A stretch of DNA of 64,000 bases. Source: Haladaptatus pallidirubidus (GTDB lineage: Archaea; Halobacteriota; Halobacteria; Halobacteriales; Haladaptataceae). Below, one piece after another: positions 43,952 through 53,281 of this stretch. The notes below the pieces were generated by a model, which saw only the letters and a program-made list of their open reading frames with translations, did not search any database and was not told the origin of the DNA. A program made the translations under genes and the position numbers. The stretch covers positions 1,116,001 to 1,180,000 of the forward strand of contig NZ_CP085301.1 of assembly GCF_020700235.1 (NCBI RefSeq). The letters are read 5' to 3'. Every line of letters begins with the position of its first letter. The first letter of the stretch is position 1.

Positions 43952-46055
43952 ATGATAAACATCCAGACGCTTTCGAATCAACTCGGGATCGAAATTGCCG
44001 ACCCGGCGACAAAAGGACGGTTCGAAATACACACGCCAACAGCCGTTTCGCCGACGCAAGTGGAGACAGCGGAACTCTCTTTTCCGGTCGAGAAGGCAGT
44101 CGAAGTTCGCACGTCTACGGTTACGCTACCCAAGAATAGAGGCTTATTCGTTCGAACTTCGGGTGGAGAGTTCGTATTTGAGAGTGCCGAAAAGGATAGG
44201 AAACACCTTCCGGACGACGAGTATATCCTCGAAATGGGTGGAGTGTCGGTCAAACTGTATATCTCCATTTCGAGTTCGATCACAGTTAGACGACGCTCAA
44301 ATGGCATAAATCTCGGATTAGACGGGCAACGGAATGTCGTGATCGGCGCTCGATCACAGCATCAAACTGCACCCGGGACGATAACCGTGACCGACGATGC
44401 GGAAGACGTGATGCGGGCGCTGTCGTTTTTCGGGTCGTCGCTGAAAACGACGAGTCCGGAACGGGCCTTTTCGACTCTTCGTGGCTCTCCACCACTTATT
44501 CAACATGGTGATGAGTTCCACGTTCCATCAAACATCGAACGGCCATCGACAGGCGTGAAACTCGTCCTCCCCCCGAAACGCGAGTTCCTCTATCCGGCAA
44601 CCTCACTGGCCTACTATCTCGGGACAACGATAGAACCGGGGAAAGAACCGCGATTAATTGTTGGGGATAGTGAGTACGAGCTTGATCGAAGGCGGTACGA
44701 AACGACGGTCGAGCGCACGCTCCAGCAAGTGTTTCTCTTGGACTGTGTCGCTCGAACCGAAGGACTGTATCCTGTCTGCCTCTACGAGCGGGAATTGATA
44801 GAGCCACGAGTGGAACTTGACTTTGCCCGCTTGTTCGATGCCCCCTTAGCGGACCGTCTCACAGCGTACCTCGACGTGCCGTTCCGAGCTATCGAGCCAG
44901 CAATTTCGTCGTGGAACTTCTCGGCTGATGTGGTTCCGTCCGTGAAAAGTGACGAAGTGTTGCCATTACTTGCGAACGACCTCGCACTGGTTCGAATCGC
45001 CGAATCACCTGTATCGACCGCAAAAACGGAAGCAGCTAACCCGGAACGATTAGAAGCGTTCTATCGTACGTCATCACCGGAGTTGCCAGAGAGCAACGTT
45101 CCCGATCTACCGGTAAATCCGGTGTTCGAAATTGAGAAAAAAAATCCATGCAGAAACGAGAGAACGGGCGTGGGTCGGTCCGGGGTATCCGTTCGGCGTT
45201 AACAAGCTGACACCGGAGACTGTCTCTGCGCGATTTGCACGGGAAAGACAAACAAAGCAGGATGCAACCATCGAGGTGGACATTATCTGCAACGACCCCT
45301 CGATGGAAGATGAGAGTGCGGTTCGGAACTACTACCACCTTCGAGAACTACCCGAGTTTGAAGTATCGACTCACCACCAATTAACAGTGGCTAAATTGGC
45401 CGACCGCCTCACCACCTCGTCCGATTTTCTCCACTACATCGGTCATATTTCCGAGGACGGCATCAGGTGTGCCGATGGATATCTCGACGTACGAACCCTT
45501 TCGGAAGTAAATATCACGACGTTCCTCTTGAACGCCTGTAGTTCGTACGAACAGGGAGCAGCGCTGATAGAGCGTGGTGCGCGTTCGGGCGTTGCTACGC
45601 TCTCCAGAGTTGGCAACGAACTTGCGACGAACATCGGCCAATCGTTCGTTCGCCTCCTGAGTACCGGATTTTCGGTTCGAAATGCTCTAACGGTGATTCA
45701 TCGTCACTCTCTAGCGGGGTATAGATACATCGCACTCGGTGATGGTAAGGTATCACTTTGCCAGAGCATGAGTGGGCTTGTGCATTGTCTACATGTTGAA
45801 CAAGCACGTTCCGGAAAATTTTACGTGGATGTCGAAATGTATCTCTCCGATCGGTTCCAATTTAGCCCAATAGTTGAGCTGTCGGCGGAAAATAGACCAA
45901 GATACTACGCATTATTGGCTGAAATTCCGACATTCGAACTCTCCGCCGCCGAGTTAAACGGGTTCTTCGACGAGGAGCCGATGCCGGTCGAAATCAACGG
46001 CGACCTGCACTGGAGCGACGAAATATCGGCAAAGGACGTGGCAAAATTACTGTAG
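43952..46055 (+). pseudogene. CHAT-domain (caspase-like) protease, split by an A8 run
   Basis: The N-terminal part reads from ATG 43952 to VFEIEKKNPCRNERTG, then leaves the true frame. At the A8 run 45137-45144, using seven A's instead gives EIEKKIHAETRERAWVGPGY and a continuous product of about 700 residues. The C-terminal 300 residues are a CHAT domain of the caspase/separase clan: the histidine of FLHYIGHISEDGIRC (codon at 45444) and the cysteine of FLLNACSSYEQGAALIERGA (codon at 45537) form the catalytic dyad. The N-terminal 400 residues are mixed alpha/beta with no recognised domain. As written, the protease half is out of frame and has no good start. Genuine mutation, slippage site or sequencing error. 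Confidence 0.8.
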
Positions 46056-46062
46056 AAGACGA

Positions 46063-46911
46063 TTATAACGCGTCGGCAATATCGGGAGCGACGGACACCT
46101 GACTCACCGCTCGCTCGATAGTGTCCGTGCCGTAGACTTCCTCCACGCCCGCCTTTGCGAGTTTCGTCCGAGCGTTCAGTGCTAACATTGGGTGAACGCA
46201 GGTGACGAACACGCGACCGACATTCCGTTTCTGAAGGAGGGAAACAGCCTCGCTCATGGTCGAACCGGTGGCGATGATGTCGTCGGTGATAACGATATCT
46301 CTCCCGGTTACGTCGGTGTCGCTCGGCGTCATCTCGACCTCCGTGCCGGAGAGTCGTTTTTTCTCGAAGTAGTCCGTGACACCCCGACCATACGTATTCT
46401 GCACCGTGTCGGCGATGTCGAGTGCGCCCTCGTCCGGTGAGAGGAAAACGGGTTCCGTCAAATCGTCCGGCAGTGGGTCAGCGAGGCGGCCCGCGGCGTT
46501 CACGGGTTCTGCTGGAACATCGAAAAAGTCACAAACGGCGGTTTCGTGTGGGTTGACCGTCAGCACGCGGTCGGTTCCGGTGCTGATGGCGCGGGCGAGC
46601 GCACGAGACGAAATCGGTTGGCCGCGTTCGAACGTTTTATCCTGCCGAGCGTAGCCCATGTACGGAAGGACGGTGACGACCTCCTCGGCACCCCATTCGC
46701 GGGCGGCGTCCTGCAGTTGAAGCAGTTCGAGGTGAGTGTCGCTGGAAACCGTCGAAGCGACGATAACGGCACGAGTATCTTCGAATCCGGGCGCACTGGC
46801 GAGTAGTTCGCCGTCCGGAAACGACCGATACTCCACGGACGCGAGCGGTTCGTCCGTTTCGTCGGCGAGTGTGGCCGCCAACGACTGGGAGGCAGACCCA
46901 CTGAGTATCAT
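46063..46911 (-). CDS. prs: Ribose-phosphate pyrophosphokinase
   Basis: A 282-residue PRPP synthase making phosphoribosyl pyrophosphate from ribose 5-phosphate and ATP. The ATP and ribose motifs include VVTVLPYMGYARQDKTFERG, the catalytic flexible-loop region YFEKKRLSGTEVEM, and the PRPP loop IVITDDIIATGSTMSEAVSL. It is shorter than bacterial Prs, as is usual in archaea. ATG 46911 (MILSGSASQSLAATLADE) is the natural start; the longer frame to 46950 adds unconserved residues. It is convergent with the CHAT gene, 7 bases apart. It feeds purine, pyrimidine and histidine synthesis, including hisI and upp in this window. Confidence 0.95.
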   Translation of the reverse strand: MILSGSASQSLAATLADETDEPLASVEYRSFPDGELLASAPGFEDTRAVIVASTVSSDTHLELLQLQDAAREWGAEEVVTVLPYMGYARQDKTFERGQPISSRALARAISTGTDRVLTVNPHETAVCDFFDVPAEPVNAAGRLADPLPDDLTEPVFLSPDEGALDIADTVQNTYGRGVTDYFEKKRLSGTEVEMTPSDTDVTGRDIVITDDIIATGSTMSEAVSLLQKRNVGRVFVTCVHPMLALNARTKLAKAGVEEVYGTDTIERAVSQVSVAPDIADAL

Positions 46912-47019
46912 ACGAGAAGACTGGATACCCCCGCTTAAACCCGTTTTCACTCGGAACGAGGAGTCGCGAATCCGCTCCGAATCACGAGGTCGTCCAGCGA
47001 ATATATTCCACTGTGATTT

Positions 47020-47082
47020 CCATTACTTTATATATAAATAGAAGATCATATTATTTATGGAGTAAAGTAGTACTGTCGAACA
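47020..47082 (+). promoter_or_regulatory. AT-rich promoter of the tandem winged-helix gene
   Basis: The stretch 47024-47062 is unusually AT-rich for the window, with CTTTATATATAAATAG and then ATATTATTTATGG. Either could act as a TATA box for the gene starting at ATG 47083; the second lies about 28 bases upstream. The two overlapping AT elements may also serve the divergent prs gene. Confidence 0.5.
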
Positions 47083-47583
47083 ATGGTTTCGGTAACCCGG
47101 CTCAGTATCGACGTACCGCGTTCGGTGGATGAATCCAACCTCACGCCCGCCGAGACGGGTATTTTGAACTTACTCGCCGAAGGTCGGTGTACGCCCGCGT
47201 ACGTCGCTACCCAACTCGCAGTCGGAGCAAACACGGCCAGAAAGACGCTCGATGGATTACGAAAACTCGGACTCGTGGCGAAACCCTACCGCGGTTTGTA
47301 CGAACTTCGACTTGAGAACCCCGAAAATGCCGATAGCTCGAGATACAGAACAACGGAAACGCTCCTCATCGACGTTCCGTTCGGGGACGACGAGTTTACG
47401 CCGAGCGAACGGGGCGTTCTCAACCTCCTCGCGGAGGGGCGGGCGATACCGGCGTACCTCGCACAGGAACTCGACGTCACTCAAGAGTGCGTCAAAAACC
47501 GCCTCCGGGATCTCACCCGCCTCGGACTCGTTCGAAAAGTACACCGAGGACTGTACGAACTCGATACGAATCAGCACGCTTGA
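47083..47583 (+). CDS. Tandem winged-helix protein (internal duplication)
   Basis: A 166-residue protein consisting of two similar winged-helix domains. Repeat 1 (about 8-82) has LTPAETGILNLLAEGRCTPA, then NTARKTLDGLRKLGLVAKPY and RGLYELR. Repeat 2 (about 92-163) has FTPSERGVLNLLAEGRAIPA, then KNRLRDLTRLGLVRKVHRGL and YELD. The shared pattern makes an internal gene duplication clear. Such a single chain could bind DNA like a pseudo-dimer. The gene order with prs and the beta-propeller protein matches what I recall for Haloferax HVO_0232 to HVO_0234. Targets unknown. Convergent with the propeller gene. Confidence 0.8.
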   Translation: MVSVTRLSIDVPRSVDESNLTPAETGILNLLAEGRCTPAYVATQLAVGANTARKTLDGLRKLGLVAKPYRGLYELRLENPENADSSRYRTTETLLIDVPFGDDEFTPSERGVLNLLAEGRAIPAYLAQELDVTQECVKNRLRDLTRLGLVRKVHRGLYELDTNQHA

Positions 47584-47615
47584 TGTCGATTGCGGATGCT
47601 GACGGCAAATGCTGA

Positions 47616-48410
47616 TTAGCGAACCGCGAGTGCACGAACACCGGTCAATCCGAGGTGGCGACTTCGCCAGCCGTCGCCGACGGTCGAAAGGAATGTCCCC
47701 GATTCGGTTGCGACGTACACACCGTCGCCGAATCCGATGTCCGCGACGGGTTCATCGACCGGAAGTTCGATTTGCTCCCATTCGGCGCTCTCGCGCCACT
47801 CGCCGTCCGACTTTGCAAACAGCGCGTTGGGAGTCCCGGCGTAAGCGGTCTCGACGGGGTCATCGGTTGCGCTTACGACGCGGAAATCGCCCGCCATGGT
47901 GTCCATCCAGCCGTTGCCGAGCCAGTACAAACCGTCTGCGGTTGCGGCCAAGGGGACCCCGGCGGTAGAAACGTCTCGAACGTCATCCAGACCGACGTAC
48001 CGGGCACCGTGGTCTACGATTTGGTAGATCCCTTCCGCAGTCGCCACCAGAGCGCCGTCGATAGCTCGCACCTCCGGAACCGACGCCAGTTCGTGCCAGT
48101 CGCCGTCGTAGCGCGCCAACGTCCCGTCCTCTTTTGCGGCGATACAGTTGTCGCCGTCGAATCCGACTGCGACTGCGGGGCCGAAATCGAGCGGCGAGAA
48201 ATCCCCGTCAAGAACGTCCTCGTCGGTCGCGATTGCGAGAGAATCGTCCGCCACCGTCACGTCACGGGCGACACAGCGATGCGCGATTTCGAACTCGCCG
48301 ACGATGTCTTCGGATACTTCGACACGGGCAACGCCGAGTTCCGCGGCGACGAAGACGGTCGTCGTCCCCTCCCGGTCGCTGTAAACCCGTTTTTCGTCGA
48401 TGCTGGTCAT
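47616..48410 (-). CDS. HVO_0234-family beta-propeller protein
   Basis: A 264-residue cytoplasmic protein made of repeated short beta blades with the pattern of a small propeller: GTLARYDGDWHELASVPEVR, ALVATAEGIYQIVDHGARYV, PLAATADGLYWLGNGWMDTM, ALFAKSDGEWRESAEWEQIE and GVYVATESGTFLSTVGDGWR. The blades have the repeating GxY/GxF and W positions. The family is conserved in haloarchaea and known as HVO_0234-like; its role is unknown. No signal peptide. It lies head-to-tail with the zinc-finger regulator upstream (58-base gap) and is convergent with the tandem winged-helix gene. Confidence 0.8.
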   Translation of the reverse strand: MTSIDEKRVYSDREGTTTVFVAAELGVARVEVSEDIVGEFEIAHRCVARDVTVADDSLAIATDEDVLDGDFSPLDFGPAVAVGFDGDNCIAAKEDGTLARYDGDWHELASVPEVRAIDGALVATAEGIYQIVDHGARYVGLDDVRDVSTAGVPLAATADGLYWLGNGWMDTMAGDFRVVSATDDPVETAYAGTPNALFAKSDGEWRESAEWEQIELPVDEPVADIGFGDGVYVATESGTFLSTVGDGWRSRHLGLTGVRALAVR

Positions 48411-48468
48411 ATCCGAGTGAGGGATGCGAATCGAGGAAAACGTTCGGGTTCTACCCCCTCGTCTTCGA

Positions 48469-49338
48469 TTAATGGGTGATTTCGGTCGAAACGACGGTTC
48501 CTTCGTCGTCGAACGTCAGTTGCAGTTCCTCGTCGTCCAGCGGAATTCGCAGTTGAAGCGTAAGCGGGTCGTCAGAAACGACGGCGAGGTAATCGCGGTG
48601 GAGCGCCCAATCGATATCCCACGATGGAGTAGACCCGATATCGACGTCGCGGGCCGTATGAAGCCCGACGACCTGCGGATGGTCGCGGACGAGGAGGCCG
48701 AGAGGAAGGTTCGACATCGCCCAGCACTCCCGGCAGGTCACGTGAAGGCGATACGGTACGTCGCCGACGCTCAGAGCGGAATTTGAGTCGGTCAATTTTC
48801 CGTCCATCCGGGAACCACATTCCGGGCACGTTCCCGCGGACGCGAGGGCGTTCCAGCGGCGAGTCCACGCGTCGAAGGCGAAAAGAAGGTCTTCCCTGCG
48901 GGTGGTCGGGGCGGGCGGAAACGGATTGTGGAGGATTTCCTCGTCGCAATCGTCGCAGGCGATGCAGATTCGTTCGCGTTCGTACCGCGCAGTAAGAGAT
49001 TCAGCGTGACAGTTGTAGCAGGTTCCGGAGGCGAGAACCGTCGTTCCGTCCGCCTGTTCGGTGAAGATTCCGGCGGTCAACGCGCTGGCGACTTTTCGCC
49101 CGGCGTAGGTGAGCGCGTAACCCACGTCGGTTTTCCGGACGTACTGTCCGACCAAACGCTGTAGATGGTAGTTGAAGTTCCCGCTGTCGCGAACGCCGAC
49201 GCGTCGTTTGAGTTCGGCGTAAGCGAGCGTGTCCTTTCCCTCTCGAAACGCCCGCTGGAGTTCGTAGATTATCGCCACCCGACGCTCGTTACCGATGACG
49301 GCGAGCGCGTCGGCGGGGTCTGGACGAGAGTCGTCCAT
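48469..49338 (-). CDS. ArsR-like winged-helix protein with zinc-binding domain
   Basis: A 289-residue regulator. Residues about 8-90 are a winged helix: ALAVIGNERRVAIIYELQRA, then LKRRVGVRDSGNFNYHLQRL. A cysteine-rich middle and C-terminal region follows with TCYNCHAESLTARY, ICIACDDCDEEI, GTCPECGSRM and TCRECWAMS, enough for two zinc sites. The ending is beta-rich. This corresponds to the haloarchaeal DUF7351-type proteins as I recall them. DNA binding is likely; ligand and targets unknown. It is divergent from the MFS transporter, whose start codon is 55 bases away, so control of that transporter is plausible. Confidence 0.78.
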   Translation of the reverse strand: MDDSRPDPADALAVIGNERRVAIIYELQRAFREGKDTLAYAELKRRVGVRDSGNFNYHLQRLVGQYVRKTDVGYALTYAGRKVASALTAGIFTEQADGTTVLASGTCYNCHAESLTARYERERICIACDDCDEEILHNPFPPAPTTRREDLLFAFDAWTRRWNALASAGTCPECGSRMDGKLTDSNSALSVGDVPYRLHVTCRECWAMSNLPLGLLVRDHPQVVGLHTARDVDIGSTPSWDIDWALHRDYLAVVSDDPLTLQLRIPLDDEELQLTFDDEGTVVSTEITH

Positions 49339-49393
49339 GCAGAACTGTTCGGCAGTCGGGTGTATATCTCTCCCGAAAAGATGTCAGCGCTCT

Positions 49394-50671
49394 ATGTGTA
49401 ATCGTCTGCGCAGAACGGTTTCAGGGCGCTGGTACCTTCGTTTGTTCGTGTGGGATTTGAGTCGGAATATCGGTCTCTACTACGCCTACAAGGCGACAAA
49501 GGCGGTCGAGTTCTACCGCCCGATAATGTATCTCTACTTCCTCTCGCTCGGATTGAATTTTACGGCCATCGCGCTTCTCGAAGGAGTTTACAACGTCACG
49601 ACCGTTTTGGGGGAAGTTCCGACGGGCTACGTCGGCGACCGAATCGGACGCAGAAACAGCCTGCTCGTCGGAACGGTGATTATCACGGTTACGCTCGTCG
49701 GAATCGGCTTCGCGGAGACGCTCCTCGAACTCTCGGTGCTGTACGCCTGTTGGTCGATGGGATACAATTTCCGGTCGGGAAGCGACGACGCGTGGCTCTA
49801 CGACACGCTCACGGACGAACTGTCGACAGACCAGTTTGCGCACATTCGAGGGCGCGGACAGTCTGTCGCTCTACTGGTCGGCGTCGTGGGTAGTGTTGCT
49901 GGCGGTTATCTCGGGAATATCGACCTCTCTTATCCGTTCCTGGTTGCTTCGGGAGTGGCCGGTACGGGGATACCGATTCTGTTGAGTTTGGAGGAACCGA
50001 CGAGTTACGAAGAAAGCGACGCCGACGAATTGGGGTTACGGGAAGCGGTCGGCGTGATCAGCGAGACGCTCTCACATCCTCGACTTCGTTCGTTCGTGGT
50101 CTACTACTTCGTCCTGTTCTCGGCGGTTTCATATCTCGTTTTTATGTACGTCCAACCGATTCTCGAAACTGTGCTCCCGCAAGTCGGAATTCCGCAGGGA
50201 GAAGTCGAACCGCTTCTGGGCTGGTTCTACGCGGCTGTCAGCCTCCTCTCGGCGGGATTAAGCTATCACACGGGCACGATTCGAGATCGTATCGGGCTTC
50301 GACGATGGTTTCTCGTGATTCCGTTCGTCGTCGGCATCGGACTCGTTGCGCTTTGGATGATGCCGGTTCTGGCGATTCCGGCGTTCCTGTTCGCTCGTGG
50401 AATTTCCGAGACGACGCGCTCGCTGGCATCCCAGTATGTCAACGACCGAATCGACACCCTCGGACGGGCAACCGTGCTTTCTTCGCTGGCTATGGTGAGT
50501 TCCGTGACGGTTATTCCGTTCCAACTCGGTAGCGGCGTGATTTCGGACGTGACATCGCCCCTCACTGCGCTCGCGGTCGCTGGGGGGGTGCTGATAATCG
50601 GGTCGTTCATCGTTCTCGCGTGGGAATCGCCGGTTAAATCGGTTACGGGACGCCGGACAGAGGCGGAGTAG
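49394..50671 (+). CDS. Major facilitator superfamily transporter
   Basis: A 425-residue membrane protein with about 12 helices, for example FTAIALLEGVYNVTTVLGEV and SLLVGTVIITVTLVGIGFAE. The MFS motif A appears in the loop after helix 2: GYVGDRIGRRNSLLVG. The central cytoplasmic loop (LSLEEPTSYEESDADELGLR) separates the two halves. Substrate unknown; drug or sugar efflux are both possible. ATG 49394 is preferred because the frame upstream (from 49295) overlaps the divergent regulator gene. The neighbouring zinc/winged-helix protein may regulate it. Confidence 0.85.
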   Translation: MCNRLRRTVSGRWYLRLFVWDLSRNIGLYYAYKATKAVEFYRPIMYLYFLSLGLNFTAIALLEGVYNVTTVLGEVPTGYVGDRIGRRNSLLVGTVIITVTLVGIGFAETLLELSVLYACWSMGYNFRSGSDDAWLYDTLTDELSTDQFAHIRGRGQSVALLVGVVGSVAGGYLGNIDLSYPFLVASGVAGTGIPILLSLEEPTSYEESDADELGLREAVGVISETLSHPRLRSFVVYYFVLFSAVSYLVFMYVQPILETVLPQVGIPQGEVEPLLGWFYAAVSLLSAGLSYHTGTIRDRIGLRRWFLVIPFVVGIGLVALWMMPVLAIPAFLFARGISETTRSLASQYVNDRIDTLGRATVLSSLAMVSSVTVIPFQLGSGVISDVTSPLTALAVAGGVLIIGSFIVLAWESPVKSVTGRRTEAE

Positions 50672-50718
50672 CACCGGTATTCGGAATCTCTTTGAACACA
50701 GAATCCGGAGAACCGCAT

Positions 50719-52083
50719 ATGAAGGTGTTCGGGTCGAGTGGAACGCGAGGGGTCGCAAACGACGAGTTGACCCCCGAGTTCGTACTCAAGATTGCGAAGG
50801 CGGCAGGGACGGTGTGGCGCTCCGACCGGGTCGCCCTCGCCCGAGATACGCGGGCCACCGGCGACATGCTCGCCGACGCCGCCGCCAGCGGGTTGGCCAG
50901 TATCGGGGCAGACGTAGACCGTCTCGGTATCGTACCGACGCCGGGGGCACAGGCCTACGCGGAACGTGAGGGCATTCCGGCGCTGATGATAACCGCGAGC
51001 CACAACCCGCCGGAGTACAACGGCGTGAAACTCATCGGCGAGGACGGCATCGAACTCGCCGTCGGAAGTTTGGAGCGCATCGAAGAAAAATTCCTGACGG
51101 AAGCGTTCGAAGAGGTTCGCTGGAGCGAGACCGGACACAGCCACCACATCGAAGACGCCCGCGACTGGTACGTCTCACAACTGCTCGAACACATCGACAC
51201 GGAAACGATCGCCGACACGAACATGACCGTCGCAATCGACCCCGGACACGGTGCGGGATCGCTTACCTCTCCCGAATTCTTCCGGAGACTCGGCTGTGAA
51301 GTCATCACGGCGAACAGCCAACCGGACGGTCATTTTCCCGGGCGCAACCCGGAACCGGTTCCAAAGAACCTCCGCGACCTCGGTCGGTTAGTCGAATCGA
51401 CCGGCGCGGACGTCGGAATCGCGCACGACGGGGACGCGGACCGGGCCATCTTCTACGACGAAAACGGCGACTACATCGAGGGCGATGCAACGCTGGCCGC
51501 ACTCGCCGCCGCACAATTGGAACCCGGTGACGCCGTCGTCTCCGCGGTCAACGTCTCCCAGCGCCTCGTTGACGTGGCCCGCGAAACCGGTTCGACGCTC
51601 GAACTGACACCGATTGGTAGTACGAACATCATCACCCGAATCCGCGGATTGCAAGACCGAAACGTCTCCGTTCCGGTCGCTGGCGAGGGCAACGGCGGCA
51701 TCTTCTTCCCGAACTACCGACTGACCCGCGACGGCGCGTACACCGCCGCGAAATTTCTCGAACTGCTGGTTGACCGAACCGCCAGCGAAGTCGTGGAACC
51801 GTACAGCGGCTATTACAACATTCGGACGAACATCTCGTACACGACGGATGCCGAACACGACGCCCTGCTGTCAGCCGCCGAGCAGGCGGCGAAAGAGTCC
51901 GACGCGGAGCTGAACACCCGAGACGGTTACCGTCTCGACTTCGGCGATGCGTGGGTGCTCGCGCGACCCAGCGGAACCGAACCGATGGTTCGAATCTACG
52001 CCGAGGCGCGCGAACGACACCGCGCAGAAGAGCTTTCAAGGGAGATGGAAGACGCACTGAGAACCGCAAAAGCGAGCGTCTAA
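50719..52083 (+). CDS. glmM: Phosphohexomutase (phosphoglucosamine mutase type)
   Basis: A 454-residue alpha-D-phosphohexomutase. It begins MKVFGSSGTRGVANDELTPE. The phosphorylated serine is S94 in LMITASHNPPEYNGVKLIGE, the magnesium loop is DGDADR at 237-242, and the sugar-recognition loop is VPVAGEGNGGIFFPNYRLTR. The C-terminal phosphate-binding motif is VLARPSGTEPMVRIYAEA. The form is closest to archaeal phosphoglucosamine/phosphomannomutases. The exact sugar cannot be read from sequence; it probably supplies glycan precursors for the S-layer and lipids. Start at ATG 50719. Confidence 0.9.
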   Translation: MKVFGSSGTRGVANDELTPEFVLKIAKAAGTVWRSDRVALARDTRATGDMLADAAASGLASIGADVDRLGIVPTPGAQAYAEREGIPALMITASHNPPEYNGVKLIGEDGIELAVGSLERIEEKFLTEAFEEVRWSETGHSHHIEDARDWYVSQLLEHIDTETIADTNMTVAIDPGHGAGSLTSPEFFRRLGCEVITANSQPDGHFPGRNPEPVPKNLRDLGRLVESTGADVGIAHDGDADRAIFYDENGDYIEGDATLAALAAAQLEPGDAVVSAVNVSQRLVDVARETGSTLELTPIGSTNIITRIRGLQDRNVSVPVAGEGNGGIFFPNYRLTRDGAYTAAKFLELLVDRTASEVVEPYSGYYNIRTNISYTTDAEHDALLSAAEQAAKESDAELNTRDGYRLDFGDAWVLARPSGTEPMVRIYAEARERHRAEELSREMEDALRTAKASV

Positions 52084-52159
52084 GGTCGAATCGAGGCGGA
52101 ACGAAAATAATTCTATAAGTCGAGGAGACGAATCCCCTGAATTTTTCGAATCGTCGGCT

Positions 52160-53272
52160 TTAGCGCTCCGGAAAGTCCGAAAGCGCATCGTTCAGTTCCG
52201 TTTTTCGCTCACGAATTTGCTGAAGCTCATCTTCGACAGCGCCGCGAGCGAGTCGGTCGCGTTCTTCGTCGGTCAACTCCGCGCGTGCTTGTGCCGCGGT
52301 TCGCAGCGTGTCGAACCGTGAATCGTGCGTGAATCGCTGAACTTCACGGAGGCGAGCGACCGCCTCCGCGGGCGCGAAGCGGTCTGCAACTCGAATCGCC
52401 TCCTCGCACCACCATCGGAGCTCGTTGGCGGGAGCTGGCGGCCAGCCGATTCGAAGAGGGTCTGCGTCGAGCCGGTCGAGATACGTTTCGTTCGTAGAGA
52501 CGGTACGTTTCAGCTCGCCGGGGTCGGCGACGTAATGGTCGAGTTTCGATCGGGAGTAGCGAGCGAGTTCGAGGAGGTCGGGAATCGGCTTCTCACCCAC
52601 TTCGTTTTCGAGCAGGTAGGTTCGAAGTTCGTCCGGCGGCGAATCGAACTCGACCAGCGGATATTGTTCGGTCGCGGTGAGAAACTGAATCACCTCGCGG
52701 GCGCTCGAATTGCGTTTGAATGCGACGAAGGCCGACGAAATCGCTTGGTCTGCGGTTTCTATCGGTTCCCGAAGTTCCTGGGTCGGGGCGTCCAAATTGG
52801 CTTCGCCCAACTCTCGCAACCGTTCCAAATCGTCGAGCCGTTCATCTAGTTCGGTAATTTTGTCGGCAACAGAGCGACGCACGTCGCGGTATCGCTTGTT
52901 GGCTTCTCGACGTTCGTCGAGGCGGGACGCGATTTTGTCGGCGGGTTCGAGCGTCGTTCGAATCCGGTCGAAATCGTCCTCGCTGAGGCGTCGTTTGTCG
53001 CTGATGTCCTCCGCCCGCTCGAACGATTCGCGGGCGGGCAGGTCGTCGGGAAGGTTCTCGACCAAATCGGCAAATTGGCCCTGAAACTCCACGAACGCCT
53101 TGAAATCCCCGGTTCCGGTGGCTTTTCCTTCGTACCGACTGAGGAGTTTCATCGCGCGGTCGTGGGCGTCGGCGACCGCTTCGATTCTGGTTTTTCCGTG
53201 CTCCGAAACTGCGGTTTCGGCCTCTCGGCATGCTTCGTCCGCGTCCCGAAGGTCGGTGAGTAAGTCACTCAT
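52160..53272 (-). CDS. Haloarchaeal coiled-coil protein (DUF7118-like)
   Basis: A 370-residue, acidic, helix-rich cytoplasmic protein. The N-terminal 200 residues look like long coiled coils (LRDADEACREAETAVSEHGK, DKITELDERLDDLERLRELG). The middle has a conserved-looking block LVEFDSPPDELRTYLLENEV and DLLELARYSRSKLDHYV. It ends in another coil (RLARGAVEDELQQIRERKTE). I recall this family as DUF7118, restricted to haloarchaea, function unknown. There are no Walker motifs, so it is not an SMC-type ATPase. It is downstream of hisI on the same strand with a 9-base gap, so they are probably cotranscribed. Confidence 0.72.
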   Translation of the reverse strand: MSDLLTDLRDADEACREAETAVSEHGKTRIEAVADAHDRAMKLLSRYEGKATGTGDFKAFVEFQGQFADLVENLPDDLPARESFERAEDISDKRRLSEDDFDRIRTTLEPADKIASRLDERREANKRYRDVRRSVADKITELDERLDDLERLRELGEANLDAPTQELREPIETADQAISSAFVAFKRNSSAREVIQFLTATEQYPLVEFDSPPDELRTYLLENEVGEKPIPDLLELARYSRSKLDHYVADPGELKRTVSTNETYLDRLDADPLRIGWPPAPANELRWWCEEAIRVADRFAPAEAVARLREVQRFTHDSRFDTLRTAAQARAELTDEERDRLARGAVEDELQQIRERKTELNDALSDFPER

Positions 53273-53281
53273 AGCGCGTCG

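Noticed and set aside
45137..45144. Programmed minus-one ribosomal frameshifting at the A8 run of the CHAT gene
   Set aside because: The protease frame is reached by skipping one base (plus-one) or by one fewer A, not by a minus-one slip. No downstream stimulatory structure was evident. Transcriptional slippage remains possible.
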